Assembly (NCBI GenBank): GCA_013389105.1
Contig: JACADZ010000076.1
Location: 1-64,000, forward strand
DNA: 64,000 nucleotides
DNA from: Parvularculaceae bacterium
GTDB lineage: Bacteria; Pseudomonadota; Alphaproteobacteria; Caulobacterales; Parvularculaceae
Direction: 5' to 3'
Shown here: piece after piece, positions 34,796 through 44,694 of the stretch
How positions within the stretch are numbered: position 1 is the stretch's first letter
How the letters are laid out: each line of letters begins with the position of its first letter
Notes under the pieces: generated by a model
Told to the model about the DNA's origin: nothing
The model's database searches: none
The model's input: the letters and a program-made list of their open reading frames with translations, nothing else
Made by a program: the position numbers and the translations under genes

Positions 34796-35935
34796 GTGAA
34801 CGCTGAGGTTGAAAGCTATTCAGCCGCGCTGGTCGTGCTGACAGCGGGCGTGACAGCGGCCGCGGTGACCCAGCTGGTGGCGCGGATGCTGGCGCTGTCG
34901 GGCTTTCTTCTTGATCGTCCGAACGAGCGCTCCAGCCATTTCATCGTGACGCCGCGCTCCGGCGGGGTCTCGGTTTTCGCCGGGTTTGCCGCAGGGCTAG
35001 CTCTGGTCGCGGCGTTCGGCGACTGGGCCCAATTCACAAAGCCCGCCCTGACCTTCGCCCTGCTGATGGGGAGCGCATTCCTGTTCGGGATGGCGGACGA
35101 CCGGTTCAATCTGAGCGCGCCCCTGAAGTTTTTCGCCCAGATCGCCCTCGCTCTGTTCTTTGTCGGATTATTCGGGCCGCTTCAGACGGCGCCGCTTCCG
35201 TTCGTTGGGGCGACGTCGCTCGGCGCATGGGCCGGGCCTTTGACCGTCCTCTGGATCGTTGGTTTCATGAACGCCTATAACTTCATGGACGGGCTCAACG
35301 GAATCGCCGCCGGCTGCGGCGCGCTGGCGCTCGCGGCCCTCGCCGCAGCATCCGCGTATGGCGGCGGCGCTTTCTGGGCGATTATCTGCGCCCTCGGCGC
35401 CGTATCACTCCTGTCGTTCCTGCCGATGAATTTTCCCCGAGCCCGGCTCTTCATGGGCGACAACGGCAGCCAGGCGATCGGTTTCCTCTTCGCCGCCGCG
35501 ACCGTCGGCGCGGCAAACGAATCAGAAGGCGCCGTCAGCGCTCTGTTCGGACCGCTCGTCATGCTGCCCTTCTTGTTTGACGTCGCGTTCACGCTTGCAC
35601 ATCGCGCGCGGCGCGGCCGCAACATCCTTTCAGCGCACAGGGAGCACCTCTATCAGCTCTTATCGCGGCTGCGCCTCTCCCATGCGGAGGTGACCGCCGT
35701 CTTTCTAAGCCTGACGGCCTTGTCCGCGGCCGTGGCCGTTCTGCAATTGCGGCTGCCCGCCGGCTACCAGTTCGCGGCGCCGCTGGTCCTCGCCGCGGCG
35801 TTCCTTTTGCCGGCTGTCCGCATCCTTAAACGCGCGCGCGATGCCGGGTTGATCTCGGCCACAGCCGCCGCGGCGGCGGAAACGCCCGCCGAGAATGCGC
35901 CGGACCCGGAGCTGCAAACGCAAGCGGCCGAGTAA
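34796..35935 (+). CDS. MraY/WecA-like undecaprenyl-phosphate sugar-1-phosphate transferase
   Basis: A 379-residue, multi-spanning protein (about 10–11 membrane helices) of the glycosyltransferase-4 family, which moves a sugar-1-phosphate from a UDP-sugar to undecaprenyl phosphate to start polysaccharide assembly. Conserved loops are present: AYNFMDGLNGIAAG and ARLFMGDNGSQAIGFL, with the catalytic-type aspartates in FGMADDRF. It starts at GTG immediately after the ispE stop. It is longer than typical WecA because of an alanine-rich C-terminal tail (~residues 350–379). No O-antigen cluster adjoins it. Confidence 0.9.
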   Translation: MNAEVESYSAALVVLTAGVTAAAVTQLVARMLALSGFLLDRPNERSSHFIVTPRSGGVSVFAGFAAGLALVAAFGDWAQFTKPALTFALLMGSAFLFGMADDRFNLSAPLKFFAQIALALFFVGLFGPLQTAPLPFVGATSLGAWAGPLTVLWIVGFMNAYNFMDGLNGIAAGCGALALAALAAASAYGGGAFWAIICALGAVSLLSFLPMNFPRARLFMGDNGSQAIGFLFAAATVGAANESEGAVSALFGPLVMLPFLFDVAFTLAHRARRGRNILSAHREHLYQLLSRLRLSHAEVTAVFLSLTALSAAVAVLQLRLPAGYQFAAPLVLAAAFLLPAVRILKRARDAGLISATAAAAAETPAENAPDPELQTQAAE

Positions 35936-35941
35936 TCGCAG

Positions 35942-36916
35942 TTATTTGAGGTTCATCACGCCCATGATGGCCGGGCCGAGGATGACCGCGAACAGCACCG
36001 GCAGGAAAAAGCCGATCATCGGCACCGTGAGTTTCGGCGGCAGCGCCGCGGCCTTTTTCTCCGCTTCCTGCATGCGCAATTCGCGATTTTCCTGCGCCAT
36101 GACGCGAAGAGACTGGCCGAGCGGCGTGCCGTATTTCTCAGACTGAATGAGCGCCGTGGTCACGCCTTTGACGCCGTCGAGACCCGTGCGCTCGGCCAGA
36201 TTGACGTAGGCCTGCTTGCGCTCCTGGAGGTAGGAGAGTTCGGCGGTGGTGAGGCCGAGCTCCTCGGCGAGTTCGGGTGAGTTCGGACCGACCTCTTCGC
36301 TCACTTTTTGCAGGGCCGCTTCGATCGACATGCCGGATTCAACGCAGATCAGCAATAGGTCGAGCGAGTCCGGCCAGGCGAGCTGGATCTTCTGCTGACG
36401 CTTTTTCACCGTGTTGTTGATGTAGACGTTGGGCGCATAGAAGCCCGCGCCGAACGCGAGAAAAATCGCACACAGCTTGCCGAAGCTGTCGAGCTCGATC
36501 GCCTTCAGGAGATAGACGTAGATCCAGCAGCCGATGGCGAACACGAACGGCATGCCGATGCGCGCCGCCATGAAGATGAATACCGGCCGTGGGCCGCGGA
36601 AGCCCGCCATGACAAGCTTCTTTCTGGCGTCCGCCGCGTCGAACACCTCAAAAAGCTTCAGGTTCTCCACGATTTCGCGGAGCATGCCGGTCGCCGTCGC
36701 AGCGCGAAGCTTGGCCTGGCCCTTCCTTGCGAAACTGTCTCGCTGCTGCTGTCGCAGCGTCTCCCGGTAGGTGGCGACCGATTTCATCCGCTCCTTGAGC
36801 CTGTCGCCCTTGAAGAACGGCTCGAGGACCGTGAAGACCGTGGCTGCAGCGGCCAGCGCCACCAGCAGCGCAATCTGGAACTGACGGTCCGTGGCGGTGT
36901 TGACGAAATCTTCCAT
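35942..36916 (-). CDS. tadC: Tad pilus inner-membrane platform protein TadC
   Basis: A 324-residue type II secretion F-domain protein. Four membrane segments and a cytoplasmic F-domain with WPDSLDLLLICVESGMSIEAALQKVSEEVG are typical of TadC. It forms, with TadB, the inner-membrane platform driven by CpaF. It starts 3 bases after the tadB stop and is the last gene in the minus-strand cpa run visible here, convergent with the sugar-phosphate transferase (6-base gap). The usual tadD does not follow. Confidence 0.94.
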   Translation of the reverse strand: MEDFVNTATDRQFQIALLVALAAAATVFTVLEPFFKGDRLKERMKSVATYRETLRQQQRDSFARKGQAKLRAATATGMLREIVENLKLFEVFDAADARKKLVMAGFRGPRPVFIFMAARIGMPFVFAIGCWIYVYLLKAIELDSFGKLCAIFLAFGAGFYAPNVYINNTVKKRQQKIQLAWPDSLDLLLICVESGMSIEAALQKVSEEVGPNSPELAEELGLTTAELSYLQERKQAYVNLAERTGLDGVKGVTTALIQSEKYGTPLGQSLRVMAQENRELRMQEAEKKAAALPPKLTVPMIGFFLPVLFAVILGPAIMGVMNLK

Positions 36917-36919
36917 CGA

Positions 36920-37921
36920 TCAGACCTTGATCTTGATCATTTGCTTCATGACCATGATGCCGGTTCCCATCCAAATGCCGGCCCCGATCAGGATGAGGTT
37001 GCCGGGCTTGGTCGTGAACAGCGGGTCGAGATAGTCCGGCGAGGCGACCTTCACGGCGCCCATCACCAGGAACGGCAGGGCTCCGATGATCATCGACGAA
37101 GCCTTGGCCTCTGACGACAGCGCCTTGATCTTGCCTTCCATGAGCTTGCGGCCGCGGAGCACCGCTGCAAGATTGCCGAGCGCCTCTGCGAGGTTGCCGC
37201 CGGTTTTTTGCTGGATCATCAGCACGATGCCGAAGAAGTTCACCTCCTGCAGGGGCATGCGCTCATGCATGCGGACAAGCACCTGCTCCAGCGACAGGCC
37301 GACCCGAATGCCCTCCACCAGCTGGTGGAACTCCTCGCAGACCGGCTTTGGCGATTCTTTGGCGATGATCTTGAGGCATTCGTTGACCGGGAGGCCGGAC
37401 TTGACGCCGCGCACGATGACGTCGATCGCATTGGAGAACTCGTCCACGAACTTCTTCTGTCTGCGCGCGCGCGCCATGTTCACGAACCAGTTCGGCAAGC
37501 CAAGGCCGCCGACGAGGCACAGGAGCCCGGTCACCCACAGCTTCTGGCCGGTCACCAGCCCAAGCGCGGTGAGCGCCACCGCGCAGATGGCCGAACCAAT
37601 ATAGAATTGCCGCGGCGAGAAGCTGAGGCCGGCTTGCTCAAGGCGCTGCTGAAGCGTGATGCGCTTCTTCTTTTTGAGCGTCTTGTTCTTGTCTTCGATC
37701 TTTGAAAGAGCCTCGGTGAGCTTGCGGCGGCGGTCTTTCGAGTCGGCCGCGCCGCTCGACGGATTGTTTCCCGCTCGGCGGCCCCGCTTGCCGCCCGTGT
37801 CGATCGACGACGCAAGCCGCTTCCTCGCCTTGTCCTGCTCAGTCGGCGCGAGGAAGGCGAACGCGAAGGCGCCGAGACAGAGGAGGCCCAACCCGGCGAT
37901 GATGATCAATTGGAGGCTCAT
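36920..37921 (-). CDS. tadB: Tad pilus inner-membrane platform protein TadB
   Basis: A 333-residue T2SF-domain protein. N-terminal hydrophobic helix (MSLQLIIIAGLGLLCLGAFAFAF), a charged cytosolic stretch rich in lysine/arginine, then the F-domain with FSNAIDVIVRGVKSGLPVNEC and MIQQKTGGNLAEALGNLAAVLRGR, and C-terminal helices. It partners TadC. I start at the ATG of 37921; an upstream in-frame TTG at 37933 overlaps the cpaF stop. It lies between cpaF and tadC in the same direction. Confidence 0.94.
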   Translation of the reverse strand: MSLQLIIIAGLGLLCLGAFAFAFLAPTEQDKARKRLASSIDTGGKRGRRAGNNPSSGAADSKDRRRKLTEALSKIEDKNKTLKKKKRITLQQRLEQAGLSFSPRQFYIGSAICAVALTALGLVTGQKLWVTGLLCLVGGLGLPNWFVNMARARRQKKFVDEFSNAIDVIVRGVKSGLPVNECLKIIAKESPKPVCEEFHQLVEGIRVGLSLEQVLVRMHERMPLQEVNFFGIVLMIQQKTGGNLAEALGNLAAVLRGRKLMEGKIKALSSEAKASSMIIGALPFLVMGAVKVASPDYLDPLFTTKPGNLILIGAGIWMGTGIMVMKQMIKIKV

Positions 37922-37929
37922 GGATCCCG

Positions 37930-39420
37930 TCAATCAGCGGCGGCGTCGAGCGCCGCGGCCAGCTCTTCTTCCCGGCCGTAATACCTCGCGCGATCCCAGA
38001 AGGCGGGACGGGCGATGCCGGTCGACCGGTGTCTGCCCTTGATCTTTCCGTTTTCGTCCTCGCCGTCCATTTCGTAGACGAAGAGATCCTGAGTGATGAT
38101 CGTATCGCCCTCGGTGCCGAGCACCTCGGTGATATGCGTGATGCGTCGCGAGCCGTCACGCAGGCGAGCCGCCTGAATGATGACGTCGATAGAGCCGACC
38201 ATCATTTCACGGATGGTCTTGGAGGGGAGGCCGTAACCGCCCATCGTGATCATGGATTCGATACGCTGCAGGGCCTCGCGGGGCGAGTTGGCGTGCAGCG
38301 TTCCCATCGACCCGTCGTGGCCGGTGTTCATGGCCTGCAAAAGGTCGAAGGCTTCAGGACCGCGGACCTCGCCGACGATGATCCGTTCAGGCCGCATGCG
38401 CAGACAGTTCTTTACGAGGTCGCGCATGGTGACCTCGCCCTGGCCTTCGAGGTTGGGCGGGCGGGTTTCCAGGCGCACGACGTGAGGCTGCTGCAGCTGG
38501 AGTTCGGCCGCGTCCTCGCAGGTGATGACACGCTCGTCATGCTCGATGAATCCGGTCATGCAGTTGAGCAGAGTGGTCTTGCCCGAGCCCGTTCCGCCGG
38601 AGATCAGCGTGTTGATGCGGCAGGCTCCGATAATCTCGAGAACTTTCGCGCCCTCCGGGGAGATCGAGCCGAAGTTCACGAGATCCTGAATTTTCAGCTT
38701 GTCTTTCTTGAACTTCCGGATCGTCAGCGCGGCGCCGTCGATCGAGAGCGGCGGCGCGATGACGTTGACACGCGAACCGTCCGGGAGACGCGCATCGCAT
38801 ATCGGCGAGGCTTCGTCGACGCGTCGACCGATCTGGCTCACAATGCGCTGACAGATGTTCATCAGCTGCGCGTTGTCGCGGAATCGGACGTTTGTCAGCT
38901 GAATCTTGCCGCCGACTTCGATGAAGACCCGGCTCGCGCCGTTGACCATGATGTCGGCGATGTCGTCGCGCGCAAGGAGCGGCTCAAGCGGCCCGTAGCC
39001 GAGAACGTCATTGCAGATGTCCTGGAGCAGGGCTTCCTGCTCGGCGATCGACATCTGGACGTTCTTGATCGAAATGATCTCGTTGACGATATCGCGGATT
39101 TCTTCGGCCGCCGACTCCGTGTCGAGCTGGCCGAGCTGCGACAGGTCGATCGTATCGATCAGCGCGTTGAAGATCGTGGTCTTGGTCTGGAAATACTCGT
39201 CAGAGCGCCCGCCGATCTCAATCGGCTGCGCCGTCTTGGTTTTCTGCACCGCCGGAGCGACGCGCGGCGGAATGCTCGCCGACCCCTTGGCCGGGGCAGC
39301 CGACTTCGGCTTCTGACCGGAGGCCGAGTCGGCCTGCGGTTTCGCCGGCGCCGCTTTCGACTTCGGCGCGGCGGCGGCCGAAGGGGCCTCGGGCGTTGTC
39401 GCTGTTCTGCGTCCGAACAT
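37930..39420 (-). CDS. cpaF: Tad pilus assembly/retraction ATPase CpaF (TadA)
   Basis: A 496-residue secretion ATPase of the CpaF/TadA family, the motor for Flp pilus extension and retraction. After a low-complexity alanine/lysine-rich N-terminus (~80 residues), the ATPase core shows Walker [11 protein letters not shown] (~273–281), an aspartate box and Walker B region [34 protein letters not shown]. The C-terminus is complete. It starts 2 bases after the cpaE stop and is followed closely by tadB. Confidence 0.96.
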   Translation of the reverse strand: MFGRRTATTPEAPSAAAAPKSKAAPAKPQADSASGQKPKSAAPAKGSASIPPRVAPAVQKTKTAQPIEIGGRSDEYFQTKTTIFNALIDTIDLSQLGQLDTESAAEEIRDIVNEIISIKNVQMSIAEQEALLQDICNDVLGYGPLEPLLARDDIADIMVNGASRVFIEVGGKIQLTNVRFRDNAQLMNICQRIVSQIGRRVDEASPICDARLPDGSRVNVIAPPLSIDGAALTIRKFKKDKLKIQDLVNFGSISPEGAKVLEIIGACRINTLISGGTGSGKTTLLNCMTGFIEHDERVITCEDAAELQLQQPHVVRLETRPPNLEGQGEVTMRDLVKNCLRMRPERIIVGEVRGPEAFDLLQAMNTGHDGSMGTLHANSPREALQRIESMITMGGYGLPSKTIREMMVGSIDVIIQAARLRDGSRRITHITEVLGTEGDTIITQDLFVYEMDGEDENGKIKGRHRSTGIARPAFWDRARYYGREEELAAALDAAAD

Positions 39421-39422
39421 GT

Positions 39423-41114
39423 CTATCTACGTTTTTTAAAGAGCCCTTTGAGGCTGAACTTGGAGCTTTCCGCAGGCGCTTCGCTGCGGCCGAGAATTCG
39501 CGCCGTCAGATCCCTCAAGGCGGCGGCGGTCTTTGACTTCGCGCCGACCTGAACAATCGGAGATGCGTTGGTGGCCGCAGCATGGAAGAGCTGGGGCTCC
39601 CAGCCGATGACGACGGCCGGTTTCAACCCGACATGCTCCACATATTGCTCGGCCTGCACGGAGGAGACTTTCGGGTCGAGCTGATTGAGGACCAGGATAG
39701 GCGCGGAGTCGTTTGGCCGGGCCCCCGACACGATATCGACCAGATTTTTCGTATTCCGGAACGACGCAAGGTCCGGCGCCGCCGTCACGATGATCTGATC
39801 CGCAGTTTGCAGGATCCGCTTGGACCAGCTCGTCCAGATGTGCGGCACGTCGACGATGATGGTCGGCGCGGAGCCGCGCACGACATCGATGACGGTCTCG
39901 AAGGCCTGATCATCAATCACGTAGTCCCGATCGAGAAGATTGGGCGCCGTGAAGAGGCTGAGGCGTTCAGTATGTTTTTGAAGCAACCGGTCGAGGAGAA
40001 CGTCATCCAGTCGCTCAGGCGACGTCAACGCCTCCATGAGTCCCGAAGTCGGGTCCTGCTCGAAGTCGAGACTGGCTGTTCCGAAGGGCAGGTCGAGATC
40101 GAGGATCACCGTGTCGGACTTCATCTCCTCGGCGCAGATCCAGCCGACATTGTGGGCGATCGTCGAAGAGCCGACCCCGCCGCGGGCGCCGACGAAGGCG
40201 ATCGTCTTGCCGATCGGCGGCGCGGAAGGATCGACATAAAGCGCCGCGATCGCGCGGATGATTTGCATGGGCGATTGCGGGCGAACGATGTATTCGCTGA
40301 CGCCCTGGCGCATGAGTTCGCGATAAAGAGCGATGTCGTTGACGCGACCGATCAGGATGACTTTGGTCGATGGATCGCAGACCTGCGCAAGTTCGCCGAG
40401 CTGCCCGAACAGAGCCGGTCCGCCTTCCGTCGTTTCAACGATGATCAGATTGGGCGTCGGCGACGTCTGGAAATGGTCTGCTGCTTTGGCCAGCCCGCCC
40501 ATATGCATGGTGAGATGCGCCTTGGAGAGCCGGCGATCCACCGCCGCCTGTTCGATCAGGGTCGTCGTCGACGGCGATTCGCAGAACGCGTGAATGGAGA
40601 TGCGGGGCACCGGCCGGTGGTCGGCCTCGGCGTCTGCGAAGTCGCCGACCGGCTCGCCAGCGTCGTTGAAATCCTCGGACAACGAGACGTTGGCCTTGAC
40701 AATGGAGCCGCCCGCCGAGCCGGCCGGCGGTTTTGCAGCGGCGACGGTCTCGCTGCGCTGAGCGGCGACCGCGGCAGCCTCGATAATCTGGGGTTCTGGC
40801 TCCTCATCGATGCTGAAGTCGTCGGCGCCGCCGGCGATCGCAGGCTTCTCGTCGAAGGCAAGATCGGCATCGAGCAGGTCGCCATCGTCGAGGTCCTCTT
40901 CGCCGAGCGCGGCTAGCTCCTCGTCCGACAGGTCCTCGGTGAGCCACGAATCTTCATCGTCCTCAAGCTCCCCAAGATCGTCGTCGACGCTGGCGGCGGA
41001 CTGCTTTTTAACCGCAACGAGCGGCCCCCCGTCCGGTCCCAGCCGCGCGGCGGACTGAGCGACGCCTTCTTCGTCGTCGTCGATCTGAAAGGCGTTTTCG
41101 GCGGCCTTGGCCAT
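39423..41114 (-). CDS. cpaE: Tad pilus localisation protein CpaE (TadZ)
   Basis: A 563-residue protein. An acidic, low-complexity N-terminus (~residues 1–150) precedes a receiver-like domain and a MinD/ParA-type ATPase domain. The ATP loop, GARGGVGSSTIAHN (~308–320), lacks the Walker A lysine that normally follows the second glycine run, a known trait of the CpaE/TadZ group. It directs pilus assembly to its cell site. The N-terminal acidic stretch is much longer than in Caulobacter CpaE from memory. It lies between cpaD and cpaF. Confidence 0.93.
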   Translation of the reverse strand: MAKAAENAFQIDDDEEGVAQSAARLGPDGGPLVAVKKQSAASVDDDLGELEDDEDSWLTEDLSDEELAALGEEDLDDGDLLDADLAFDEKPAIAGGADDFSIDEEPEPQIIEAAAVAAQRSETVAAAKPPAGSAGGSIVKANVSLSEDFNDAGEPVGDFADAEADHRPVPRISIHAFCESPSTTTLIEQAAVDRRLSKAHLTMHMGGLAKAADHFQTSPTPNLIIVETTEGGPALFGQLGELAQVCDPSTKVILIGRVNDIALYRELMRQGVSEYIVRPQSPMQIIRAIAALYVDPSAPPIGKTIAFVGARGGVGSSTIAHNVGWICAEEMKSDTVILDLDLPFGTASLDFEQDPTSGLMEALTSPERLDDVLLDRLLQKHTERLSLFTAPNLLDRDYVIDDQAFETVIDVVRGSAPTIIVDVPHIWTSWSKRILQTADQIIVTAAPDLASFRNTKNLVDIVSGARPNDSAPILVLNQLDPKVSSVQAEQYVEHVGLKPAVVIGWEPQLFHAAATNASPIVQVGAKSKTAAALRDLTARILGRSEAPAESSKFSLKGLFKKRR

Positions 41115-41149
41115 AGTATTCTCCTTGAACCCCTCTAGGCGTGTGCAGC

Positions 41150-41809
41150 CTATTGCGACGAAACCTGCTGCTTGATTTCCGAATCGGTTTCGGAGGACGT
41201 CTTCTGGCCCTCGCGATAGGCTTTCACCCCGCGAATCCGCGCTGTCGCGTCAGCAGGCGCCTCGTCGGCGGGCTGCATCAGGTCGCGGGGATCGGCGACC
41301 ATCGCCGCCAGATTGTTTTGCGTGGCGCATCCGAAATTCGGAGACCGCCGGTTTGCGTAATCCCGAGCCTTGACGCCCTGCCAGACGCCGCAAGCGCTCG
41401 GCGTGGCGACATAGCGCGTATAGCTGAGAACGATTTCCTGCTTCGACCCCTCGGCCGGGATGTATCCGGCGCTGGACATGTCCGCCCACGACACGCCGGC
41501 GTCATTCAGCGCCTGCCGCACTTCCGCGGCTGCGTCATAGCGCTTGGTCGCCGCAGGCGCCGAAATACTCACCGGGCCGTGCCCGTTCTCAAGATACGCC
41601 TGGGCGAACGCGGCGAGCCGGGAGCGATCGAGATCGGTAACCGCGCCGTCGACGCCGACCGTCATCGTCACCACTTGCGAGTCAACGGTGATGGGATGCT
41701 CTTCGGCGATCGTGAGTGCGGCTTCCGGTCCGTTCCAGGCGCCCGCGCAACCGGCAAGCAGCGCTGCCGCGGCGGCTGAGATCAGAAAGCGAAGCTTTGC
41801 GGTTTTCAT
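41150..41809 (-). CDS. cpaD: Tad pilus lipoprotein CpaD
   Basis: A 219-residue outer-membrane lipoprotein with signal peptide and lipobox LAGC (C21). The CpaD-family core contains VDSQVVTMTVGVDGAV, the OmpA-like-sounding RSRLAAFAQAYLENGHGPVSI, and the C-terminal NFGCATQNNLAAMVADPRDLMQP. This last cysteine-bearing motif is characteristic. CpaD is thought to help the secretin CpaC insert. It lies 12 bases after the cpaC stop. Confidence 0.93.
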   Translation of the reverse strand: MKTAKLRFLISAAAAALLAGCAGAWNGPEAALTIAEEHPITVDSQVVTMTVGVDGAVTDLDRSRLAAFAQAYLENGHGPVSISAPAATKRYDAAAEVRQALNDAGVSWADMSSAGYIPAEGSKQEIVLSYTRYVATPSACGVWQGVKARDYANRRSPNFGCATQNNLAAMVADPRDLMQPADEAPADATARIRGVKAYREGQKTSSETDSEIKQQVSSQ

Positions 41810-41821
41810 GTCGGTCGCGTC

Positions 41822-43273
41822 CTATTCCAGAATGAAGCCGAGCGGACCTTGCAGGGTCTTTTCCCTGACGCCGCTGCCGGCGAGGCCGTAGGTGACGAGA
41901 ATTTTGCCCAGCAGAATCGACTGCAGGTCGGAGGCGACGACAGCCCCTTCCGTCGGATCGGTGAGCTTGCTTTCGTGCGTCGGCTTGACGAGGTAGGGCG
42001 TCACGACAATCACAAGTTCGGTCTCGTTGTTGGCGAAGTCGCGGCTCCGGAACAGCTGTCCGAGAACTGGCGTATCCTTGAGGCCCGGAACGCCCTGAAT
42101 GGTCTGGCGCATGTCCTCCTGAAGGAGGCCGGCCATGACGAGGCTTCCGCCGGATGGGAGTTCGACAGTGGTGCCGGCGCGACGAACCGAGAGGCCGGGG
42201 ATGGCGAGGTTGCCGGTTGTGATCGGCTGACCCGTGTTGGGATCGATCGTGACTGCGCCCGGAACGATGAAGGCGTTTTCGGCGGTGACTTCGCTCACCT
42301 CAGTCTCGATCTTGAGGCTGATGCGGCCCTTGTCGATCACGAGGGGCGTAAAACCGAGACCGACGCCGAATTCTTTGAACTCGATCGTAATGCCTTCATC
42401 GTCCTGGCCGACGGGGACGGGGAATTCGCCGCCCGCGAGGAATTTCGCTGACTCGCCCGACACCGCTGTGAGATTCGGCTCAGCGAGAACCTTGACGACG
42501 CCCGTCGACTCCAGCGCTTCGAAGGCGACATCGAGATCGCCGCGGTCATTCGATCCGATGTTGGCGATTGAGGAGGCTCCCGAGAAGCCGCCGGCGGCGC
42601 CGACGGCGTTGGAACTGGCGAGGGCGATCGCCGCATTGGACAGGGTGATCGAGCCCTCCTGACTGATGCCCAGCTGCTTGATCATCTGGCGCTGCATCTC
42701 GACGACGCGCACCTTCAGCGTCACCTGCTCCGGCGCGCGCACGCTGATCATGGTCAGCACCTTGGCCGGATCGCCGATGAACCGCCCGGCGATGTCAGCC
42801 GCGTTCGCGGCTTGAACGCTGGTTTCCGCCGATCCGCGAAGCACGACATTGTCGTTGACGGCTTCGGCCGTGATCCTGGTGTCCGGCATCAGCCGCTGAA
42901 TGAGCTCGGTGAGCGCATCCATGTCCTGCTCGACCCGGATCTCGAGATTGAGAATCTGGCGTCCGTTGGCGTCGAAGAAGAAGGCGTTGGTCTGCCCGAC
43001 CTTGAGGCCGAGGAGATAGACGCGCCTCGGCGTTCTGACCACCGCATCAACGACGGCCGGCTGGGACACGAGAACGTCGGCGGCGGCCTGCGGCAGTTCG
43101 ACGATCGCCGCCTTGTTCAGCGGAAGCACGATGCTTCTCGCCATGGCGCCCGAGCCCCCGAAATCGACGACCGGTTTGCCCGAGGCCGCCTCGGCCGCGC
43201 CAGGAGCGATCGCCGCGACTAGCGCCATCAGCCCGACGGATACCGCCTTCGGTCCGGTCAATAAGGATTTCAT
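41822..43273 (-). CDS. cpaC: Tad pilus outer-membrane secretin CpaC (RcpA)
   Basis: A 483-residue secretin forming the outer-membrane pore of the pilus. Signal peptide to ~residue 29, then the pilus-formation N-terminal domain (VVDFGGSGAMARSIVLPLNK, LVSQPAVVDAVVRTPRRVYL), a BON-like region, and the secretin domain with ALESTGVVKVLAEPNLTAVSG and the closing PVLGQLFRSRDF…ELVIVVTPYLV. I start at the ATG of 43273, which has AGGGGA upstream and begins the signal peptide; the frame is open to 43297. Confidence 0.95.
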   Translation of the reverse strand: MKSLLTGPKAVSVGLMALVAAIAPGAAEAASGKPVVDFGGSGAMARSIVLPLNKAAIVELPQAAADVLVSQPAVVDAVVRTPRRVYLLGLKVGQTNAFFFDANGRQILNLEIRVEQDMDALTELIQRLMPDTRITAEAVNDNVVLRGSAETSVQAANAADIAGRFIGDPAKVLTMISVRAPEQVTLKVRVVEMQRQMIKQLGISQEGSITLSNAAIALASSNAVGAAGGFSGASSIANIGSNDRGDLDVAFEALESTGVVKVLAEPNLTAVSGESAKFLAGGEFPVPVGQDDEGITIEFKEFGVGLGFTPLVIDKGRISLKIETEVSEVTAENAFIVPGAVTIDPNTGQPITTGNLAIPGLSVRRAGTTVELPSGGSLVMAGLLQEDMRQTIQGVPGLKDTPVLGQLFRSRDFANNETELVIVVTPYLVKPTHESKLTDPTEGAVVASDLQSILLGKILVTYGLAGSGVREKTLQGPLGFILE

Positions 43274-43300
43274 CTTATTCCCCTGCATGCGTCGCATTTC

Positions 43301-44038
43301 TCAAGACCGTCCGTAGCGGATGACGGTGACATCCGAGGATTTCTTCGGTTTCTGCTCGACCTCGACTTCCGGCTGGAAGACGCTGCGCAGAACGAGGCTG
43401 ACAGTCCCGCCCGAGCGCGCGGTTATGAAAGCCTCCGCGTCCTCCGGCGTGAACTCGAGAGTGATATTCACTCCCTCGACATAGCCGCCTTCAGTCGTCT
43501 CGCCATAAAGGGCGTTCACGGCGAGGACGCGCACGTTTTCGAAGATCGTCCGGGTACGGCTGGCCCCCTCGCGACCGCCGGTGAAGAGCACGTCGACGCG
43601 GTCGCCGGGGAGGATGAAGCCGCCTGACGCCGTCTCCGGCGAAACCCGCTGGGTCACCGCGCGCATGCCCGGCGCGATGATCGCCGCCATCAGACCCGAC
43701 GAGCCGGCGCGTACGATCTTGGCTTCGATGATCGGCTCTCCCTTTACAATCATGGTGCGGGCGACTGCGTCCTTGAGGGACTCTGGCGTCTGGCCCGACG
43801 CCTCGGTCAGAAAGGATTCGGACAGCGCTTTTTCCGGCCAATCGACCCACTTTAGGCTTTCCACGACCAGCCGTTCGCCGCGCTGGAAGTCGCGATCGGC
43901 CACCAGGATCCGAACGGTCTTCTCTTTCATGGGCTCGACGATTTCGACCGGGCTCTGCCGGGCGCCCAGCATGAGAAACAGCGCAATGGCCCCCGCGACG
44001 AGCGCGACGCCGAGAACCGCGATACGTGTGACGTTCAT
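43301..44038 (-). CDS. cpaB: Tad pilus assembly protein CpaB (RcpC)
   Basis: A 245-residue protein with an N-terminal membrane anchor (VTRIAVLGVALVAGAIALFLML) followed by a SAF domain, seen in KTVRILVADRDFQRGERLVVESLKW and LPGDRVDVLFTGG. CpaB proteins are thought to act in the periplasm, linking the pilus to the wall or the secretin. I start at the ATG of 44038. It lies between the cpaA stop and the cpaC start with a 27-base gap to cpaC. Confidence 0.93.
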   Translation of the reverse strand: MNVTRIAVLGVALVAGAIALFLMLGARQSPVEIVEPMKEKTVRILVADRDFQRGERLVVESLKWVDWPEKALSESFLTEASGQTPESLKDAVARTMIVKGEPIIEAKIVRAGSSGLMAAIIAPGMRAVTQRVSPETASGGFILPGDRVDVLFTGGREGASRTRTIFENVRVLAVNALYGETTEGGYVEGVNITLEFTPEDAEAFITARSGGTVSLVLRSVFQPEVEVEQKPKKSSDVTVIRYGRS

Positions 44039-44109
44039 CGATGACCTGCCTTGCTGTGCACGTGGCGCATACTGGTAAAAACTCCTCAAAACGGAGTTAA
44101 CTCATCCTG

Positions 44110-44616
44110 TTAACCGCCGAACGCCATCTGGAAGAGCCGGGTCGTCGGAAAGCTGATGAGGCCGCCTGCTGCAATCGCAACCGCGTACGGAATATCTTTT
44201 GGCTTCGAGTGCAGGCGCATGATCCAGGGAGCCTGAGCGTAGATCGGGAGGGCCGGCGTCTTTCTGAAGAGGACCAAGGCGATCGCGAGAGCGGCCCCGG
44301 CGAAAGCCATATTGAGAAGGAAGGCCATAAGTCCCGACACGCCGATCCATGGGACCGTGGCGGCCAGGAGCTTCGCATCGCCGCCGCCAACGATCTTGAA
44401 TGCGAACAAGGCAAATCCGAACGCGAGCGCGCCGCAACCGAGCGCCGCTCCTTCCACAATGACGCTGAGCGGCGCGCCCGCCGCGACGGCGGTCGCAAAG
44501 AAGGCGACGAAGAGCGCGCCGGAAATCCAGTTCGGAACCTTGAATTCGTAGAGATCGTTCGCGGCTGCTATGAGCAGCGCCGCGGGAAACGCCGAAAGCG
44601 CGACGAGCGCCAGCAT
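44110..44616 (-). CDS. cpaA: Prepilin peptidase CpaA (TadV)
   Basis: A 168-residue aspartic membrane peptidase with about five membrane segments, which cuts the Flp pilin leader. The two active aspartates are D21 in ANDLYEFKVPNW and D80 in the GGGDAK motif (77–82). I start at the ATG of 44616, which has GGAGA eight bases before it; an ATG further up (44661) adds residues without family match. It lies 78 bases upstream of cpaB and follows the pilin terminator. Confidence 0.93.
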   Translation of the reverse strand: MLALVALSAFPAALLIAAANDLYEFKVPNWISGALFVAFFATAVAAGAPLSVIVEGAALGCGALAFGFALFAFKIVGGGDAKLLAATVPWIGVSGLMAFLLNMAFAGAALAIALVLFRKTPALPIYAQAPWIMRLHSKPKDIPYAVAIAAGGLISFPTTRLFQMAFGG

Positions 44617-44694
44617 TTTTTGAGTCTCCGGATGGCCTGAACGCGAGGCTACGGCGGGCATCGTTAATGGTCCGTTCGACCCTGCGCCGCGCAC

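Noticed and set aside
38029..40916. Long open frames (507 and 444 codons) on the plus strand opposite cpaF and cpaE.
   Set aside because: Both are shadows of well-supported pilus genes; composition is Asp/Arg/Val-rich with no domain.
44080..44114. A 6-bp hairpin (AACTCC/GGAGTT) and two TTAAC elements between cpaA and cpaB, considered as a CtrA site or terminator.
   Set aside because: The TTAA elements are nine bases apart, not seven, the hairpin has no T-tract, and the second TTAA contains the cpaA stop. Too weak to call.
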